From NCBI RefSeq assembly GCF_023721835.1, contig NZ_JAMKFE010000022.1, forward strand, positions 1 through 64,000: a DNA stretch of 64,000 bases, in the 5' to 3' direction. Made by a program: the position numbers and the translations under genes. Below, in pieces: positions 44,801-53,207 of this stretch. Every line of letters begins with the position of its first letter. Positions within the stretch are counted from its first letter, which is position 1. This DNA comes from Caldimonas mangrovi (GTDB lineage: Bacteria; Pseudomonadota; Gammaproteobacteria; Burkholderiales; Burkholderiaceae_C). A model generated the notes under the pieces. It did no database searches, was not told the DNA's origin, and worked only from the letters and a program-made list of their open reading frames with translations.

Positions 44801-44838
44801 AAAGGCTCCCGGCGCCGGCGCGCCGGGAGCCTTTTTCT
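44801..44838 (+). terminator. Terminator after gdhA
   Basis: GGCTCCCGGCG (44804-44814) pairs with CGCCGGGAGCC (44821-44831), followed by TTTTTCTT. The A-run before the stem also makes it workable leftward, for the convergent marR gene. Confidence 0.92.
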
Positions 44839-44933
44839 TGGGTCGCCCGCACACGCTGCGCGCATTGGCGACAGGTGTTTGCTGAGGGCGTCAGGCGGCC
44901 CCGCAAGCGCGCTCGGCCGCGGGTGCGCCCGCG

Positions 44934-45404
44934 TCAGCCCACCTTCTCCAGGTTGGCTCGCACCTGCTCGAGCAGTGCCGCCAGCTGCTGCCGCTCGGCG
45001 GCACTGAGCCCCTGCACCGCGGCGTCTGCCAACAGCCGACGCTGCTTCAGCATCGATTGCTGCTGCTTCAACGCCTCATCGGTCAGGAAAAACCGGGTCA
45101 CCCGGCGATCGACTTCGTCGCTTTCGGCGCGCAGCCAGCCATGTTCGCGCAACCCCCCCACCAGCCGCCCCAGCTGACCCTTGTCGCGACCCGAGTGCTC
45201 GGTGAGCTCGCGCAAGGAGCTGCCGGGGTGGTGCGCGAAATAGAAGAGCACGCGCGTCTCGAGCGGGGTCAGGCCTTCCTGGCCGCCTCGCAACGCCTGC
45301 AGCTGGCGCGAACGCACCAGGTGCGCCACGGCTTGCACCGCGTCCAGCAAGGTGCCCGGGTCGGCAGCAACCTTACCGTTGACATTGTCAACTGATTTCC
45401 GCAT
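44934..45404 (-). CDS. MarR-family transcriptional regulator
   Basis: A 156-residue winged-helix regulator. LTPLETRVLFYFAHHPGSSLRELTEH is helix 1-2, GRDKGQLGRLVGGLREHGWL the recognition helix region and DEVDRRVTRFFLT the wing. It is divergent from the flavoprotein gene at 45448. Its start ATG lies between two near-identical 15-base palindromes; the first is inside its own codons 5-9 (VDNVN), so it probably represses both genes. Ligand unknown. Confidence 0.88.
   Translation of the reverse strand: MRKSVDNVNGKVAADPGTLLDAVQAVAHLVRSRQLQALRGGQEGLTPLETRVLFYFAHHPGSSLRELTEHSGRDKGQLGRLVGGLREHGWLRAESDEVDRRVTRFFLTDEALKQQQSMLKQRRLLADAAVQGLSAAERQQLAALLEQVRANLEKVG
45378..45392. promoter_or_regulatory. MarR operator site 1
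   Basis: GTTGAC-att-GTCAAC, a perfect 6-3-6 palindrome that includes TTGACA usable as a rightward -35 (17 bases before CATGAT at 45402). It lies within the marR coding start. Confidence 0.7.
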
Positions 45405-45408
45405 GATT

Positions 45409-45423
45409 GTAGATATTGTCAAC
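45409..45423. promoter_or_regulatory. MarR operator site 2
   Basis: GTAGATATTGTCAAC matches site 1 at 13 of 15 positions and starts exactly 31 bases further on, about three helical turns, so two dimers would bind the same face. It covers the predicted transcription start of the rightward gene. Confidence 0.65.
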
Positions 45424-45447
45424 TATATCGCGTTCAGCGCCTGCCTC

Positions 45448-46188
45448 ATGAACCACACCGCCCCCGTGCGCCGCGTCCAGCGCGTGCGCTTCGAGCCACG
45501 CCGCCGGACGGCCTACGTGGCCCGTACCGACCCCGTCGGCGCCAGCTTCATCCGTGTGAGCTTCACCGGCGACGACCTGCACGACTTCCAGTCGCTGTCG
45601 TTCGACGACCATGTGAAAGTGGGAGTGCCCGGCGCCGACGGCCAGATGGTACTTCGCGACTTCACGCCGCGCTCCTTCGACGCGACCGGGCGTGAACTCA
45701 CCATCGAATTCGCGCTGCATGCGCAGGGGCCGGCAAGCGACTGGGCGCGCCGGGCCCGCCCCGGCGACGCGCTGATGATCGCCGGCCCGCGGGGCTCGTT
45801 CATCGTCCCGCAGGACCCCGCCTGGCACCTGCTGGCCGGCGATGCTTCGGCGTTGCCGGCCATGGCCCGCCGGCTGGAGGAGTTGCCGCCGGGTACGCAG
45901 GCCGTGGTGCTCGTGCAGGTGCCCGATGTCTCGGACCGACGTGCACTGCAGACCGCCGCGAACGTCGGCGTGCAATGGGTCGCGTCCGGCGCCGAGTGGA
46001 TAGACGCGCTGCGTGCGCTGCACCTGCCATCCGGCGAGGGCTACGCCTGGTGCGCGGGTGAGGCCAGCCTGATGAAGCTGGCGCGCGGCGTGTTGATCGA
46101 CCAGCACCGCCACCCTCGCGAGGCGCTGCGCGTCGCCGCGTACTGGAAGGACGGTGTCTCGGCCTTCCACGAGAAGCTGGACGACTGA
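45448..46188 (+). CDS. Siderophore-interacting-type FAD flavoprotein (SIP family)
   Basis: A 246-residue ferredoxin-reductase-related protein. RDFTPRSFDATG is the FAD phosphate-binding region (RXYTXR type), and LAGDASALPAMARRLEEL, then YAWCAGEASLMK, form the NAD(P)H-binding domain. SIP proteins reduce ferric siderophores to release iron. No iron-transport gene is nearby, and control by a MarR protein is more suggestive of stress or organic ligand response. ATG 45448 is preferred to one at 45403 that overlaps operator 2. Confidence 0.85.
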   Translation: MNHTAPVRRVQRVRFEPRRRTAYVARTDPVGASFIRVSFTGDDLHDFQSLSFDDHVKVGVPGADGQMVLRDFTPRSFDATGRELTIEFALHAQGPASDWARRARPGDALMIAGPRGSFIVPQDPAWHLLAGDASALPAMARRLEELPPGTQAVVLVQVPDVSDRRALQTAANVGVQWVASGAEWIDALRALHLPSGEGYAWCAGEASLMKLARGVLIDQHRHPREALRVAAYWKDGVSAFHEKLDD

Positions 46189-46274
46189 TGCGGTGCCCGG
46201 CCGCCCTGTGCCCGACCGCGCTTCGGATGTAGCGCTCGACGGTGACCCACCCCATTCCTGCAAGGACCACTTTC

Positions 46275-46499
46275 ATGATCCCCGCCAAGTTCGCCCCCGC
46301 CCTGTTCGCTTTTCTGCTGTCCGGGACGATGTCGCTCCTCGTATCGGGCATCGCCACCGTGCGCAACGCCGGCACCGTCGAAGGCGTTGCCGGGCCCTGG
46401 ATGGCCGCGTGGCTGCCCTCCTGGCTGATCGCATTTCCGGTCGTCCTGGTCGTCGCGCCCGCGGTGCGGCGGGTCGTCAACGTGCTCGTCAGGGCGTGA
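46275..46499 (+). CDS. DUF2798 small membrane protein
   Basis: A 74-residue protein with two transmembrane segments (residues 8-28 and 43-65), LSGTMSLLVSGIATVRN between them, as in DUF2798. Function unknown. AAGGA precedes the ATG by eight bases. It may belong with the MarR-controlled flavoprotein gene 86 bases upstream. Confidence 0.78.
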   Translation: MIPAKFAPALFAFLLSGTMSLLVSGIATVRNAGTVEGVAGPWMAAWLPSWLIAFPVVLVVAPAVRRVVNVLVRA

Positions 46500-46518
46500 A
46501 TCACTGCGGGACTCACGC

Positions 46519-47418
46519 GTGTCGACTCCGGACCTGAACCTGCTGGTCACGCTCAACGTGCTGCTGTCGGAAGGCAGCGTCGCAGCCGCGGCCCGCCGCC
46601 TGCGTCTCAGCCCTTCGGCCATGAGCCGCGCACTCGCGCGCCTGCGTGCGACGACGGGCGACCCCCTGCTGGTGCGGGCCGGCCGCGCGCTGGTGCCGAC
46701 GCCTCGTGCGCTGGAGTTGCGCGAGCGCGTGCGCCTGCTCGTCGACGAGGCCGAAGCAGCGTTGCGCCCGGCAACAAGACCTGACCTCGGGCAGCTGGCC
46801 CGCACGTTCACCGTGCGGGCCAGCGAAGGCTACGCAGAAACCTTCGGCCCGGGCCTGATCGCCCGCCTGGCCGGCGAGGCGCCGCGCGTGCAACTGCGGT
46901 TCGTCACGAAAACCGACAAGGAGGGCCGGCTGCTGCGCGAGGGCGCGGTCGATCTCGAGATCGGTGTCGTCGCAGGCACCGAGAGCCCCGAGCTGCGCGT
47001 GCAGGCGCTGTTCCCGGACCGCTTCGTCGGCGTCGTGCGCGCGGGGCATCCGCTGTGCAAGCGGGACGTCACGCCGCAGGCTTATGCCGCCGCGATGCAT
47101 GTGGCCACTGAGCGGCGCGGTGGCCGCCGCGGGCCGGTCGACACCGCGCTGCGCGCGCTCGGCCTCGAGCTGCGGGTCGCGACCACCGTCGGGGGCTTCG
47201 CGACCGCCCTGGCGCTCGCACGCGGCACCGACCTGGTCGCGACGGTGCCCGAACGGCACACCCATGCGCTGCGCACCGGCCTGCACAGCTTTGCGCTGCC
47301 CTTCGCGACGCACGATGTCACGGTCTCGATGCTGTGGCATCCACGGCTGCACGCGGACCCGGCGCATCGCTGGCTGCGGCAGTGTGTTCGAGACGTCTGC
47401 ACCGTGGGACTCGGTTGA
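46519..47418 (+). CDS. LysR-family transcriptional regulator
   Basis: A 299-residue regulator. The N-terminal winged helix is DLNLLVTLNVLLSEGSVAAAA with RLRLSPSAMSRALARLR as the recognition helix; residues 90-299 are the periplasmic-binding-like effector domain. It starts with GTG 19 bases after the DUF2798 stop. The SDR and tautomerase genes downstream, with phased TGTTGG repeats in front, are natural targets. Unusually for the family it reads in the same direction as the likely target. Confidence 0.9.
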   Translation: MSTPDLNLLVTLNVLLSEGSVAAAARRLRLSPSAMSRALARLRATTGDPLLVRAGRALVPTPRALELRERVRLLVDEAEAALRPATRPDLGQLARTFTVRASEGYAETFGPGLIARLAGEAPRVQLRFVTKTDKEGRLLREGAVDLEIGVVAGTESPELRVQALFPDRFVGVVRAGHPLCKRDVTPQAYAAAMHVATERRGGRRGPVDTALRALGLELRVATTVGGFATALALARGTDLVATVPERHTHALRTGLHSFALPFATHDVTVSMLWHPRLHADPAHRWLRQCVRDVCTVGLG

Positions 47419-47531
47419 GTGCCAGCGCCCAGCCTGCATCGCCGAGATCGACGGTTGGGCGGATACAGCGCGGCGAGCGCTTGTCCGGGCTCGCGGCTTC
47501 GTTCGCCGGCCACCCGCCGCCGACATTCGAT

Positions 47532-47557
47532 TGTTGGTCTGTGTTGGATTGTGTTGC
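47532..47557. promoter_or_regulatory. Three 10-bp-phased TGTTGG repeats
   Basis: TGTTGG at 47532 and 47542 and TGTTGC at 47552 recur at exactly one helical turn, about 80 bases before the SDR gene. Possible regulator binding site; no palindrome. Confidence 0.4.
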
Positions 47558-47636
47558 CGGCTCTGCCCTCTTTATCCCGATCCGCTCAACCGGAAGAATC
47601 GTTTCCATCGAGATTTTTCTCACCAAGGAGTTCGAC

Positions 47637-48377
47637 ATGGACAAGGGTTCCCAGCCAGCCGCCATCGTGACCGGGGCGTCCGGCGGCATCGGCCGCGCCA
47701 TCGCGCTGCGGCTGGCCCAGGACGGCTTCGCGGTCGCCGTCCACTACGCCGGCCAGCCGGCCAGCGCCAACGAGACCGTGCGGGCGATCGAGGCCGCGGG
47801 CGGGCGGGCCGTTGCGCTTCAGGCCGATGTGGCCGACGCCTCGTCGGTCGGGCGCTTGTTCGCCAGCGCCGAGGCGGCCTTCGGCCGACTGGACGTGGTG
47901 GTCCACAGTGCCGGCGTCATGCCCATGGCGCGGATCGACGAAGGCAACGTCGATGCCTTCGATCGCGCCGTCGCGGTCAACCTGCGCGGCACCTTCCTGG
48001 TGATGGCGCAGGCGTCGCAGCGCCTGTCGGCCGGCGGCCGCATCATCGCCCTCTCGTCGAGCGTGATCGCCAAATCCTTGCCCGGCTACGGCCCCTACAT
48101 CGCCAGCAAGGCCGGCGTCGAAGGCCTGGTGCGTGTGCTCGCGAATGAGCTGCGCGGCCGCGGCATCACCGTCAATGCCGTGGCGCCGGGACCGGTCGAG
48201 ACCGAACTGTTCCTCAAGGGCAAGTCGGACGATCTGATCGATCAGATCGCCAAGCAGGCCCCGCTGGAACGTCTCGGCCAGCCGCGCGACATCGCCTCGG
48301 CCGTGTCGTTCCTGGCCGGCCCCGACGGTGCGTGGATCAACGCGCAGGTGATGCGTGTCAACGGCGGCTTCGCCTGA
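47637..48377 (+). CDS. Short-chain dehydrogenase/reductase
   Basis: A 246-residue classical SDR. VTGASGGIGRAIALRLA is the cofactor loop with NADP-type surroundings, HSAGVM replaces the common NAG, SSSVIAKSLPGYGPYIASKAG holds the Ser-Tyr-Lys triad, and VNAVAPGPVETELF follows. AAGGAG lies eight bases before the ATG. It precedes a small tautomerase by 49 bases; an operon is likely. Substrate unknown. Confidence 0.9.
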   Translation: MDKGSQPAAIVTGASGGIGRAIALRLAQDGFAVAVHYAGQPASANETVRAIEAAGGRAVALQADVADASSVGRLFASAEAAFGRLDVVVHSAGVMPMARIDEGNVDAFDRAVAVNLRGTFLVMAQASQRLSAGGRIIALSSSVIAKSLPGYGPYIASKAGVEGLVRVLANELRGRGITVNAVAPGPVETELFLKGKSDDLIDQIAKQAPLERLGQPRDIASAVSFLAGPDGAWINAQVMRVNGGFA

Positions 48378-48426
48378 GGCCACTTGCATCGACCCGCCCC
48401 CTTCAGAAACCAACCCAGGAAACACC

Positions 48427-48645
48427 ATGCCATTTGCCAACTTCAAGTTCCCCGAAGGAACCGTGGACCACGCCCGCAAGGAAGAGATCATCCATCGCAC
48501 CACCGCGATGTTCGTGGAGTACTTCGGTGAGGGCGTGCGCCCCTATTCGATGGTGCTCATCGACGAGGTCGCCGACGGCGGCTGGGGCCGCGCCGACGAG
48601 ACGCTGACCCTGGCGAAGATGGGGCTGCAGCCGCAAGCAAAGTAG
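48427..48645 (+). CDS. 4-oxalocrotonate tautomerase-like protein
   Basis: A 72-residue small protein starting Met-Pro (MPFANFKFPEG); removal of Met would expose the catalytic N-terminal proline of the tautomerase superfamily. The middle VDHARKEEIIHRTTAMFVEYFGEG and the end VADGGWGRADETL fit the fold. It is coupled to the SDR gene. The frame extends upstream to 48355 but would hide the proline. Confidence 0.8.
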   Translation: MPFANFKFPEGTVDHARKEEIIHRTTAMFVEYFGEGVRPYSMVLIDEVADGGWGRADETLTLAKMGLQPQAK

Positions 48646-48702
48646 GCCCGGCCACTCGCCGGCTGTCCACAAGAAGGGCTCGGGAAGTTCGCTCGAGAGC
48701 AA

Positions 48703-48722
48703 GCCCCGGCATGTGCCGGGGC
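48703..48722. terminator. Hairpin between convergent genes
   Basis: GCCCCGGCA and TGCCGGGGC pair around two bases. A second inverted repeat (CGACCCGG near 48744 with CCGGGTCG near 48774) follows. No T-run is present; these may stop both converging transcripts but the evidence is structural only. Confidence 0.4.
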
Positions 48723-48802
48723 CTCGGGAAGCTGAGCCTGTATCGACCCGGCTCATGCGCTCATGCCGGGAGCCCCGGGTCGAGGCTGCTCCGCGGTTTC
48801 GC

Positions 48803-50923
48803 TCACAGAGGCGCGCAACTCTGCTTGTCGGTCCACATCGTGCCGCAGCGGTACAGGGGGATCGACGTGGCGTAGCCGTAGCGCGTGCCCAGGGTGATGT
48901 ATCCCGCGTAGCCGACGCGGCCGGCCGTGTAGTGCGTGTACACCGGGGCGGTGACGGTCTCGGAGGGCGTCTGGCCGTCGGTGCCGGTGGTCCGGCTCAC
49001 CTGGTTGGAATCGGCGCTTTCGGTGCCGTCGCTCTTCTGGGCACGGACGACGAAGTAATAGGTTGCGCCCGCGCTCAGCCCGGACACCGTGAAGGACGTG
49101 CCGCCGACGAGGCTGGCGTTGGCACGCGTCCAGGGGCCGTTAGCCGCCGCTGCGCGGTAGACGTTGTAGCCGGAGACGCCGGACACGCCGGTCCACGTCA
49201 GCGACACCGAGTTCGACGTCGAGCTGGTCACCGCCAGATGGCTGGGCACGCCGTCGGGCACGGGGTCGCCGCCGCCCTCTTCATGGGCCAGGATGAAGTC
49301 ACGCACCTTGGCCTGCGCCTGTGGGTTGGTGATGAGGGTGTAGTGGTCCAGGCCCTGGAAAAGCGCGTTTTCATCGGCACCCGTCAGCATCGCTGTGTCG
49401 GTGGGAGAGGCGTTCGTGTCGGCCGTCCCGCGCAGGGTCAGGTACTTGACGGTCGGGCTGCCCGGCACTTCGGTCCCGGCGTTGAGTTCGACCATGAACG
49501 GGGTGAGAGGGATCGGGCCCCACTGCGCGCACGATCTCCACAGGTACTGGCATTCCATGTACCGGGAGATGCCGTGGTGCGGGCCGGCGATGCTGATGAA
49601 CTGCGAGACTTTCTGGGTGCCTCCGAGGTTCTTGATGTAGTAGCGCCCCGAGACGGCGGACGACGAGAACCCGACGAGGACGATCTTCGACGCTCCGGTG
49701 GTCCGCAGAACCTCGTCGACCTTCGCACTCATCTCGCGCGCCGTGGCCGGCACATCGCCCTGGAAGTTCGAACTGTCCTTCCAGAGGAACATCCGGCTGG
49801 CCTTCCAGCCCTGGCTTTGCAGATAGTCCTTCAGCGGCGCGATCTTGCTCAAGTCGCCCGAGGCACCGGTCATGAAGACGATGGGGTCGTGCTCGGCCGG
49901 TGTCGACGGCACGCCGATCGAGAACCGCGCCAGCTGGCACACCGGGGACGTTCTGCCGGCGTTGTCCGTTGCCGTCACGGTGCCGGTATAGGCGCCGTCG
50001 GACAAGGTGTAGGACTTGCTGAAGTTCGCCCCGGCAACGGAGGCCACGTCGTCGACCCCCGTCGGTCCGCTCAACTGCACGCGGTAGCTCACCACCGGTC
50101 CGTTGCTCTCGTCGGCCGATGCCTTCACGGTCGCGCTCGTGCCCGACACCGTCGCCGAGCAGGAGGTCACGGTCGGTCCCGTCGTGGTCTTCTCCCACTT
50201 CAGGATGAAGTCGCGCATCTTCGTCAACGCCGCTGCGTCGGTGATGACGGTGGAGTGGTTCAGTCCATTGAACAGGACGTTTTCGTCCGCGCCGGCCAAG
50301 ACCGCGGTGTCCACGGGTGTGGCGTTGAAGTCCATGGACCCCCGGATGGTGAGGTACCGGACGTTCGGCCAACCCGGCACTTCGGTGCCGGCGTTCAGCG
50401 CTTGAAGCCACGGCGTATTGGGGATAGGGCCCCACTGGGTGCGGCACGCGACATTGCTTTGCGTGCACGCCTGCCAGATCGAGATGCCGTGATGCGGCCC
50501 GGCGAAAGAAACGAAGATCGAGACCTTCTGGTCGCCGCCGTAGTTCTTGATGTAGTTGCGGGTCGCAATGGTGCCGGCAGACCAGGCAGCGATCACGACT
50601 TTTCGAGCACCGGTCTGCTGAAGCACCTGGTCGACCTTGGCCTTGATCGCTTGCGCCGAGGCCTCCATGTCGACGTTCATCTGGCCGGAATCGGTCCAGG
50701 GATACACCCGATTGGCGTCCCAGCCGTGGCTGACCAGGTGGTCCCGCATCGGGTACATGTTCGCGGGCGTGCCTGTCATGCCGGGGATGAGGATGATCGG
50801 GTTATGCGCTGCTTGCGCCGACGCAGGCGCCATCAGCGTCAGCGCCGTGATACTTATCGCGGCAAGCAGGCCTGCCAATGACCTGTGTCCTGTCAGATCG
50901 AGCAACCATCGAAAGGGGTTCAT
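48803..50923 (-). CDS. Secreted tandem-domain lipase/esterase with FN3 and C-terminal binding domain
   Basis: A 706-residue exported protein; signal peptide ends near SAQA (residue 38). Domain 1 (39-275) is an alpha/beta hydrolase with LIPGMTGT and nucleophile Ser115 in AAWSAG, His in GLNHSTVI. An Ig-like segment (about 280-360) follows. Domain 2 (about 368-545) is a clear duplicate (FAGPHHGIS and WGPIP recur) but its elbow reads GFSSS and the PGMTGT loop is lost, although GLDHYTLI remains. Then an FN3 domain (about 553-640) and a 50-residue tail with HYTAGR, as in extracellular polyester hydrolases. Likely substrate is an insoluble ester polymer or lipid. GGAGAC precedes ATG 50923. Confidence 0.85.
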   Translation of the reverse strand: MNPFRWLLDLTGHRSLAGLLAAISITALTLMAPASAQAAHNPIILIPGMTGTPANMYPMRDHLVSHGWDANRVYPWTDSGQMNVDMEASAQAIKAKVDQVLQQTGARKVVIAAWSAGTIATRNYIKNYGGDQKVSIFVSFAGPHHGISIWQACTQSNVACRTQWGPIPNTPWLQALNAGTEVPGWPNVRYLTIRGSMDFNATPVDTAVLAGADENVLFNGLNHSTVITDAAALTKMRDFILKWEKTTTGPTVTSCSATVSGTSATVKASADESNGPVVSYRVQLSGPTGVDDVASVAGANFSKSYTLSDGAYTGTVTATDNAGRTSPVCQLARFSIGVPSTPAEHDPIVFMTGASGDLSKIAPLKDYLQSQGWKASRMFLWKDSSNFQGDVPATAREMSAKVDEVLRTTGASKIVLVGFSSSAVSGRYYIKNLGGTQKVSQFISIAGPHHGISRYMECQYLWRSCAQWGPIPLTPFMVELNAGTEVPGSPTVKYLTLRGTADTNASPTDTAMLTGADENALFQGLDHYTLITNPQAQAKVRDFILAHEEGGGDPVPDGVPSHLAVTSSTSNSVSLTWTGVSGVSGYNVYRAAAANGPWTRANASLVGGTSFTVSGLSAGATYYFVVRAQKSDGTESADSNQVSRTTGTDGQTPSETVTAPVYTHYTAGRVGYAGYITLGTRYGYATSIPLYRCGTMWTDKQSCAPL

Positions 50924-51008
50924 TGATGTCTCCAAGGAGGCCGGTGTCGAAGCGGTTCGCGCCGCGCACCGTGGTTGGTATGTGTCTGCGGGATGGAATC
51001 GATCGGCG

Positions 51009-51185
51009 TCATCGCGACCTGCCGGACAGTGACGGCTGGCGGCCTTCATCGAGCGCGGCCGCGGCTTGCGATCCGGATGGGAGGTCGTCCTCGTCCCCGC
51101 CCCCACCGCACCCTGCCAGCGTCGACGCGAGCAGAATGGATGCGAGCACGTTCAAGGTCAGCCTCCGCGCAAGAACGTGTTTCAT
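51009..51185 (-). CDS. Small lipoprotein, 58 aa
   Basis: An ATG at 51185 with AGGAGA six bases upstream opens a 58-codon frame. It encodes a signal with lipobox LAGC (Cys26), then GGGGDEDDLPSG and a short Ser/Ala-rich tail. The glycine run and acidic patch after the cysteine are typical of outer-membrane-sorted lipoproteins. It is 85 bases ahead of the secreted hydrolase gene on the same strand and probably shares its transcript. Function unknown. Confidence 0.68.
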   Translation of the reverse strand: MKHVLARRLTLNVLASILLASTLAGCGGGGDEDDLPSGSQAAAALDEGRQPSLSGRSR

Positions 51186-51556
51186 GAAGATCTCCTACGG
51201 CTGTGTCACGGTGGGCCTCGGTGTGTCACGCGGTGCCCCGGCCGGCGTGGCGCGCACCGTCAGAACGGGGCCTGCGCCAGGCTCTTCCCGAGCTGCTCGA
51301 CCGTCGAGGTCATGGTATGCAGGGGGATGGCGGCCGGCTTGATCGAAGGAGCGCAATCTCTTGATCGATGGCGTGCCCTCAGCATGCAGTTGCGTCCACC
51401 GGCACACGTTGCCGCGAAGGCGCTCCAGCGCGGTTCGCGTGACGCGATGAAGCGGAAGCTTCCTGGCTCCGCCCATCCATCCCGCCATCGGAGGACGCGC
51501 CCGGTCGTGAGGGCTCTTCGTCAGCCGTCCCGCGCTCCCGCGGCGCAGCCACTGCT
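51186..51556. other. Non-coding gap between chemoreceptor and lipoprotein genes
   Basis: 371 bases with no convincing gene. A short imperfect direct repeat (GTGTCACGG near 51202 and GTGTCACGC near 51223) lies just upstream of the lipoprotein gene and may belong to its promoter. Nothing else recognised. Confidence 0.45.
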
Positions 51557-53140
51557 TCAAGCGGCGGTCTTGTAGGCGCCGCACCCGATCAGCATGTCGT
51601 CGATCCGGGCCACGTAGGTGCGCTTGGTCTGCACCTCGTTCGTGACGGGGTGGTTCCACTTGTACTCGACCCATCCCCGCCCTTCCCGCTTGGCGAGCTG
51701 GGCCATGTCGACGAGGAACATCTTGCCGTCGACGTCCTTGCTCGCCGGGCCGCCCAGCCCGATCACGCGGGACGTCATGCCGCTGGCGAGGATGAGCGCC
51801 TTGTCGAGAGAGATCGCCATCAGGTAGAGATCGCGGTCGATGAACTGGCCACGCGAGAGCTTGTTGATCTCGGCGATCAGGGCCGCCTTGCCATGTTCGC
51901 GGCCGAATCCGACGGCGCGCTCCACCAGCGCACGGGCGTCTTCCGGGCTGCCATGCTCCTGTGCACCCAGCCGGAACACTGCCACCTCGCGCAGCAGCGA
52001 AACGGCTTGCGCGTTGATGGCTTCCACGCTGGCACGTGTCTCGTCCACCACGTCGAGATTGCGCTGCACCATCGCGTCCAGGTCGAGCACCGCCTTGTTG
52101 ACGTGCTCGATCCCCTCGCTCTGCTCCTGCGTTGCGAGGCTGATGCCCGCGATGTCGCCCGCCACGGCCTCGAAGGCGCCGACGATGTCCTGCATCGAAC
52201 GCCCGGCCTGCTCCACCAGCTGGTGCCCGGCCTCCACGCTGTCGACCGATTCGGAGATCAGGGCCTTGATCTCCTTGCCGGCGTCCACGCACCTCAGGGC
52301 CAGCGAGCGCACCTCGGCGGCCACCACCGCGAACCCCCGTCCGTGCTCGCCGGCACGCGCCGCTTCCACCGCGGCATTCAGCGCCAGGATGTTGGTCTGC
52401 GCGGCGATGGCGTCTATGACGCCGATGATGTCGAGCACCTTGCGGGAGCTGTCGCGTATCGCGCCCATCTTCGCCACCACGGTCTCGACCGTGGCGCCAC
52501 CCTGCGTGGCCAGTGCCGAGGCTTGTCGCACCAGGGGTTCCGCCCGGCGCGCATGTTCGGCGTTGTGCTTGACCGCCGCCGTCAACTGCTCCATGGCCGC
52601 CGCCGTGCCTTGCAACGCCTCGGCCTGGGCTCTGGACTGGTTCGCCAACGCCTCGCTGTCGCGGGCAAGGTGAGAGGAGTTGGCCGCCAGCGCGGTCGCC
52701 CCCGCGCGCACGGTGCCCACCACACGGAACAGCCGCTCGCGCGTGACATCGAGCGAACGGATGAGGCCGCTGCGGCTCGTCGACACGGCGGCGTTCAATG
52801 GCGTCAGGTCTCCATCCGCCATGCGCACGGCACAGGCACCAGCGGCACGCAAGGGCTGGATCAGGCCACGGCTGACGTGCCGCCCGCACCACCAGGTGGC
52901 GGCAAGGCCAACCAGCACCGCAACAGCCGCCACCGCGCCATGGGCTCCAGCGCCCACGGCGTGCCAGGCGAGCACGATCATTGCGGCGACCTGCGCCAGC
53001 ATGGCCCCCCACAGCAGCCCGGACGACCGCCTGGTCGCCTGCTGCCGCCCGTCGGCCGCGGTGCCGCCACCGCCCCGGCGAGCGGCGCCCTCCCGGCCCG
53101 GCTCCGTCGTCGTCGCCAACCTTTGAACATGTACAACCAT
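51557..53140 (-). CDS. Methyl-accepting chemotaxis protein with C-terminal Cache domain
   Basis: A 527-residue chemoreceptor. Two hydrophobic helices (about 43-62 and 68-84) have almost no periplasmic loop between them. A HAMP-like region (85-140) leads to the signalling hairpin whose tip is at about 250-280 (ALNAAVEAARAGEHGRGFAVVAAEVR). Residues about 405-527 are a Cache-type sensor (GQFIDRDLYLMAISLDKALILA, GWVEYKW) placed after the signalling domain, so it would be cytoplasmic. No C-terminal CheR-docking pentapeptide. It lies next to a catabolic operon and may sense its substrate or product. Confidence 0.87.
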   Translation of the reverse strand: MVVHVQRLATTTEPGREGAARRGGGGTAADGRQQATRRSSGLLWGAMLAQVAAMIVLAWHAVGAGAHGAVAAVAVLVGLAATWWCGRHVSRGLIQPLRAAGACAVRMADGDLTPLNAAVSTSRSGLIRSLDVTRERLFRVVGTVRAGATALAANSSHLARDSEALANQSRAQAEALQGTAAAMEQLTAAVKHNAEHARRAEPLVRQASALATQGGATVETVVAKMGAIRDSSRKVLDIIGVIDAIAAQTNILALNAAVEAARAGEHGRGFAVVAAEVRSLALRCVDAGKEIKALISESVDSVEAGHQLVEQAGRSMQDIVGAFEAVAGDIAGISLATQEQSEGIEHVNKAVLDLDAMVQRNLDVVDETRASVEAINAQAVSLLREVAVFRLGAQEHGSPEDARALVERAVGFGREHGKAALIAEINKLSRGQFIDRDLYLMAISLDKALILASGMTSRVIGLGGPASKDVDGKMFLVDMAQLAKREGRGWVEYKWNHPVTNEVQTKRTYVARIDDMLIGCGAYKTAA

Positions 53141-53207
53141 GGCTCACACTCCATCCAACCACTCAGGGAGCGTTCCCGGCCACGCGTGTGCGGGGCAACG
53201 CGGCATC

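Noticed and set aside
48713-50881. 722-codon plus-strand frame opposite the tandem lipase
   Set aside because: No signal or domain; the minus strand has signal peptide, catalytic motifs and FN3.
48803-50923. Repeated sequence within the lipase gene as a mobile repeat
   Set aside because: The repeat is a protein-domain duplication with diverged codons and not a DNA element.
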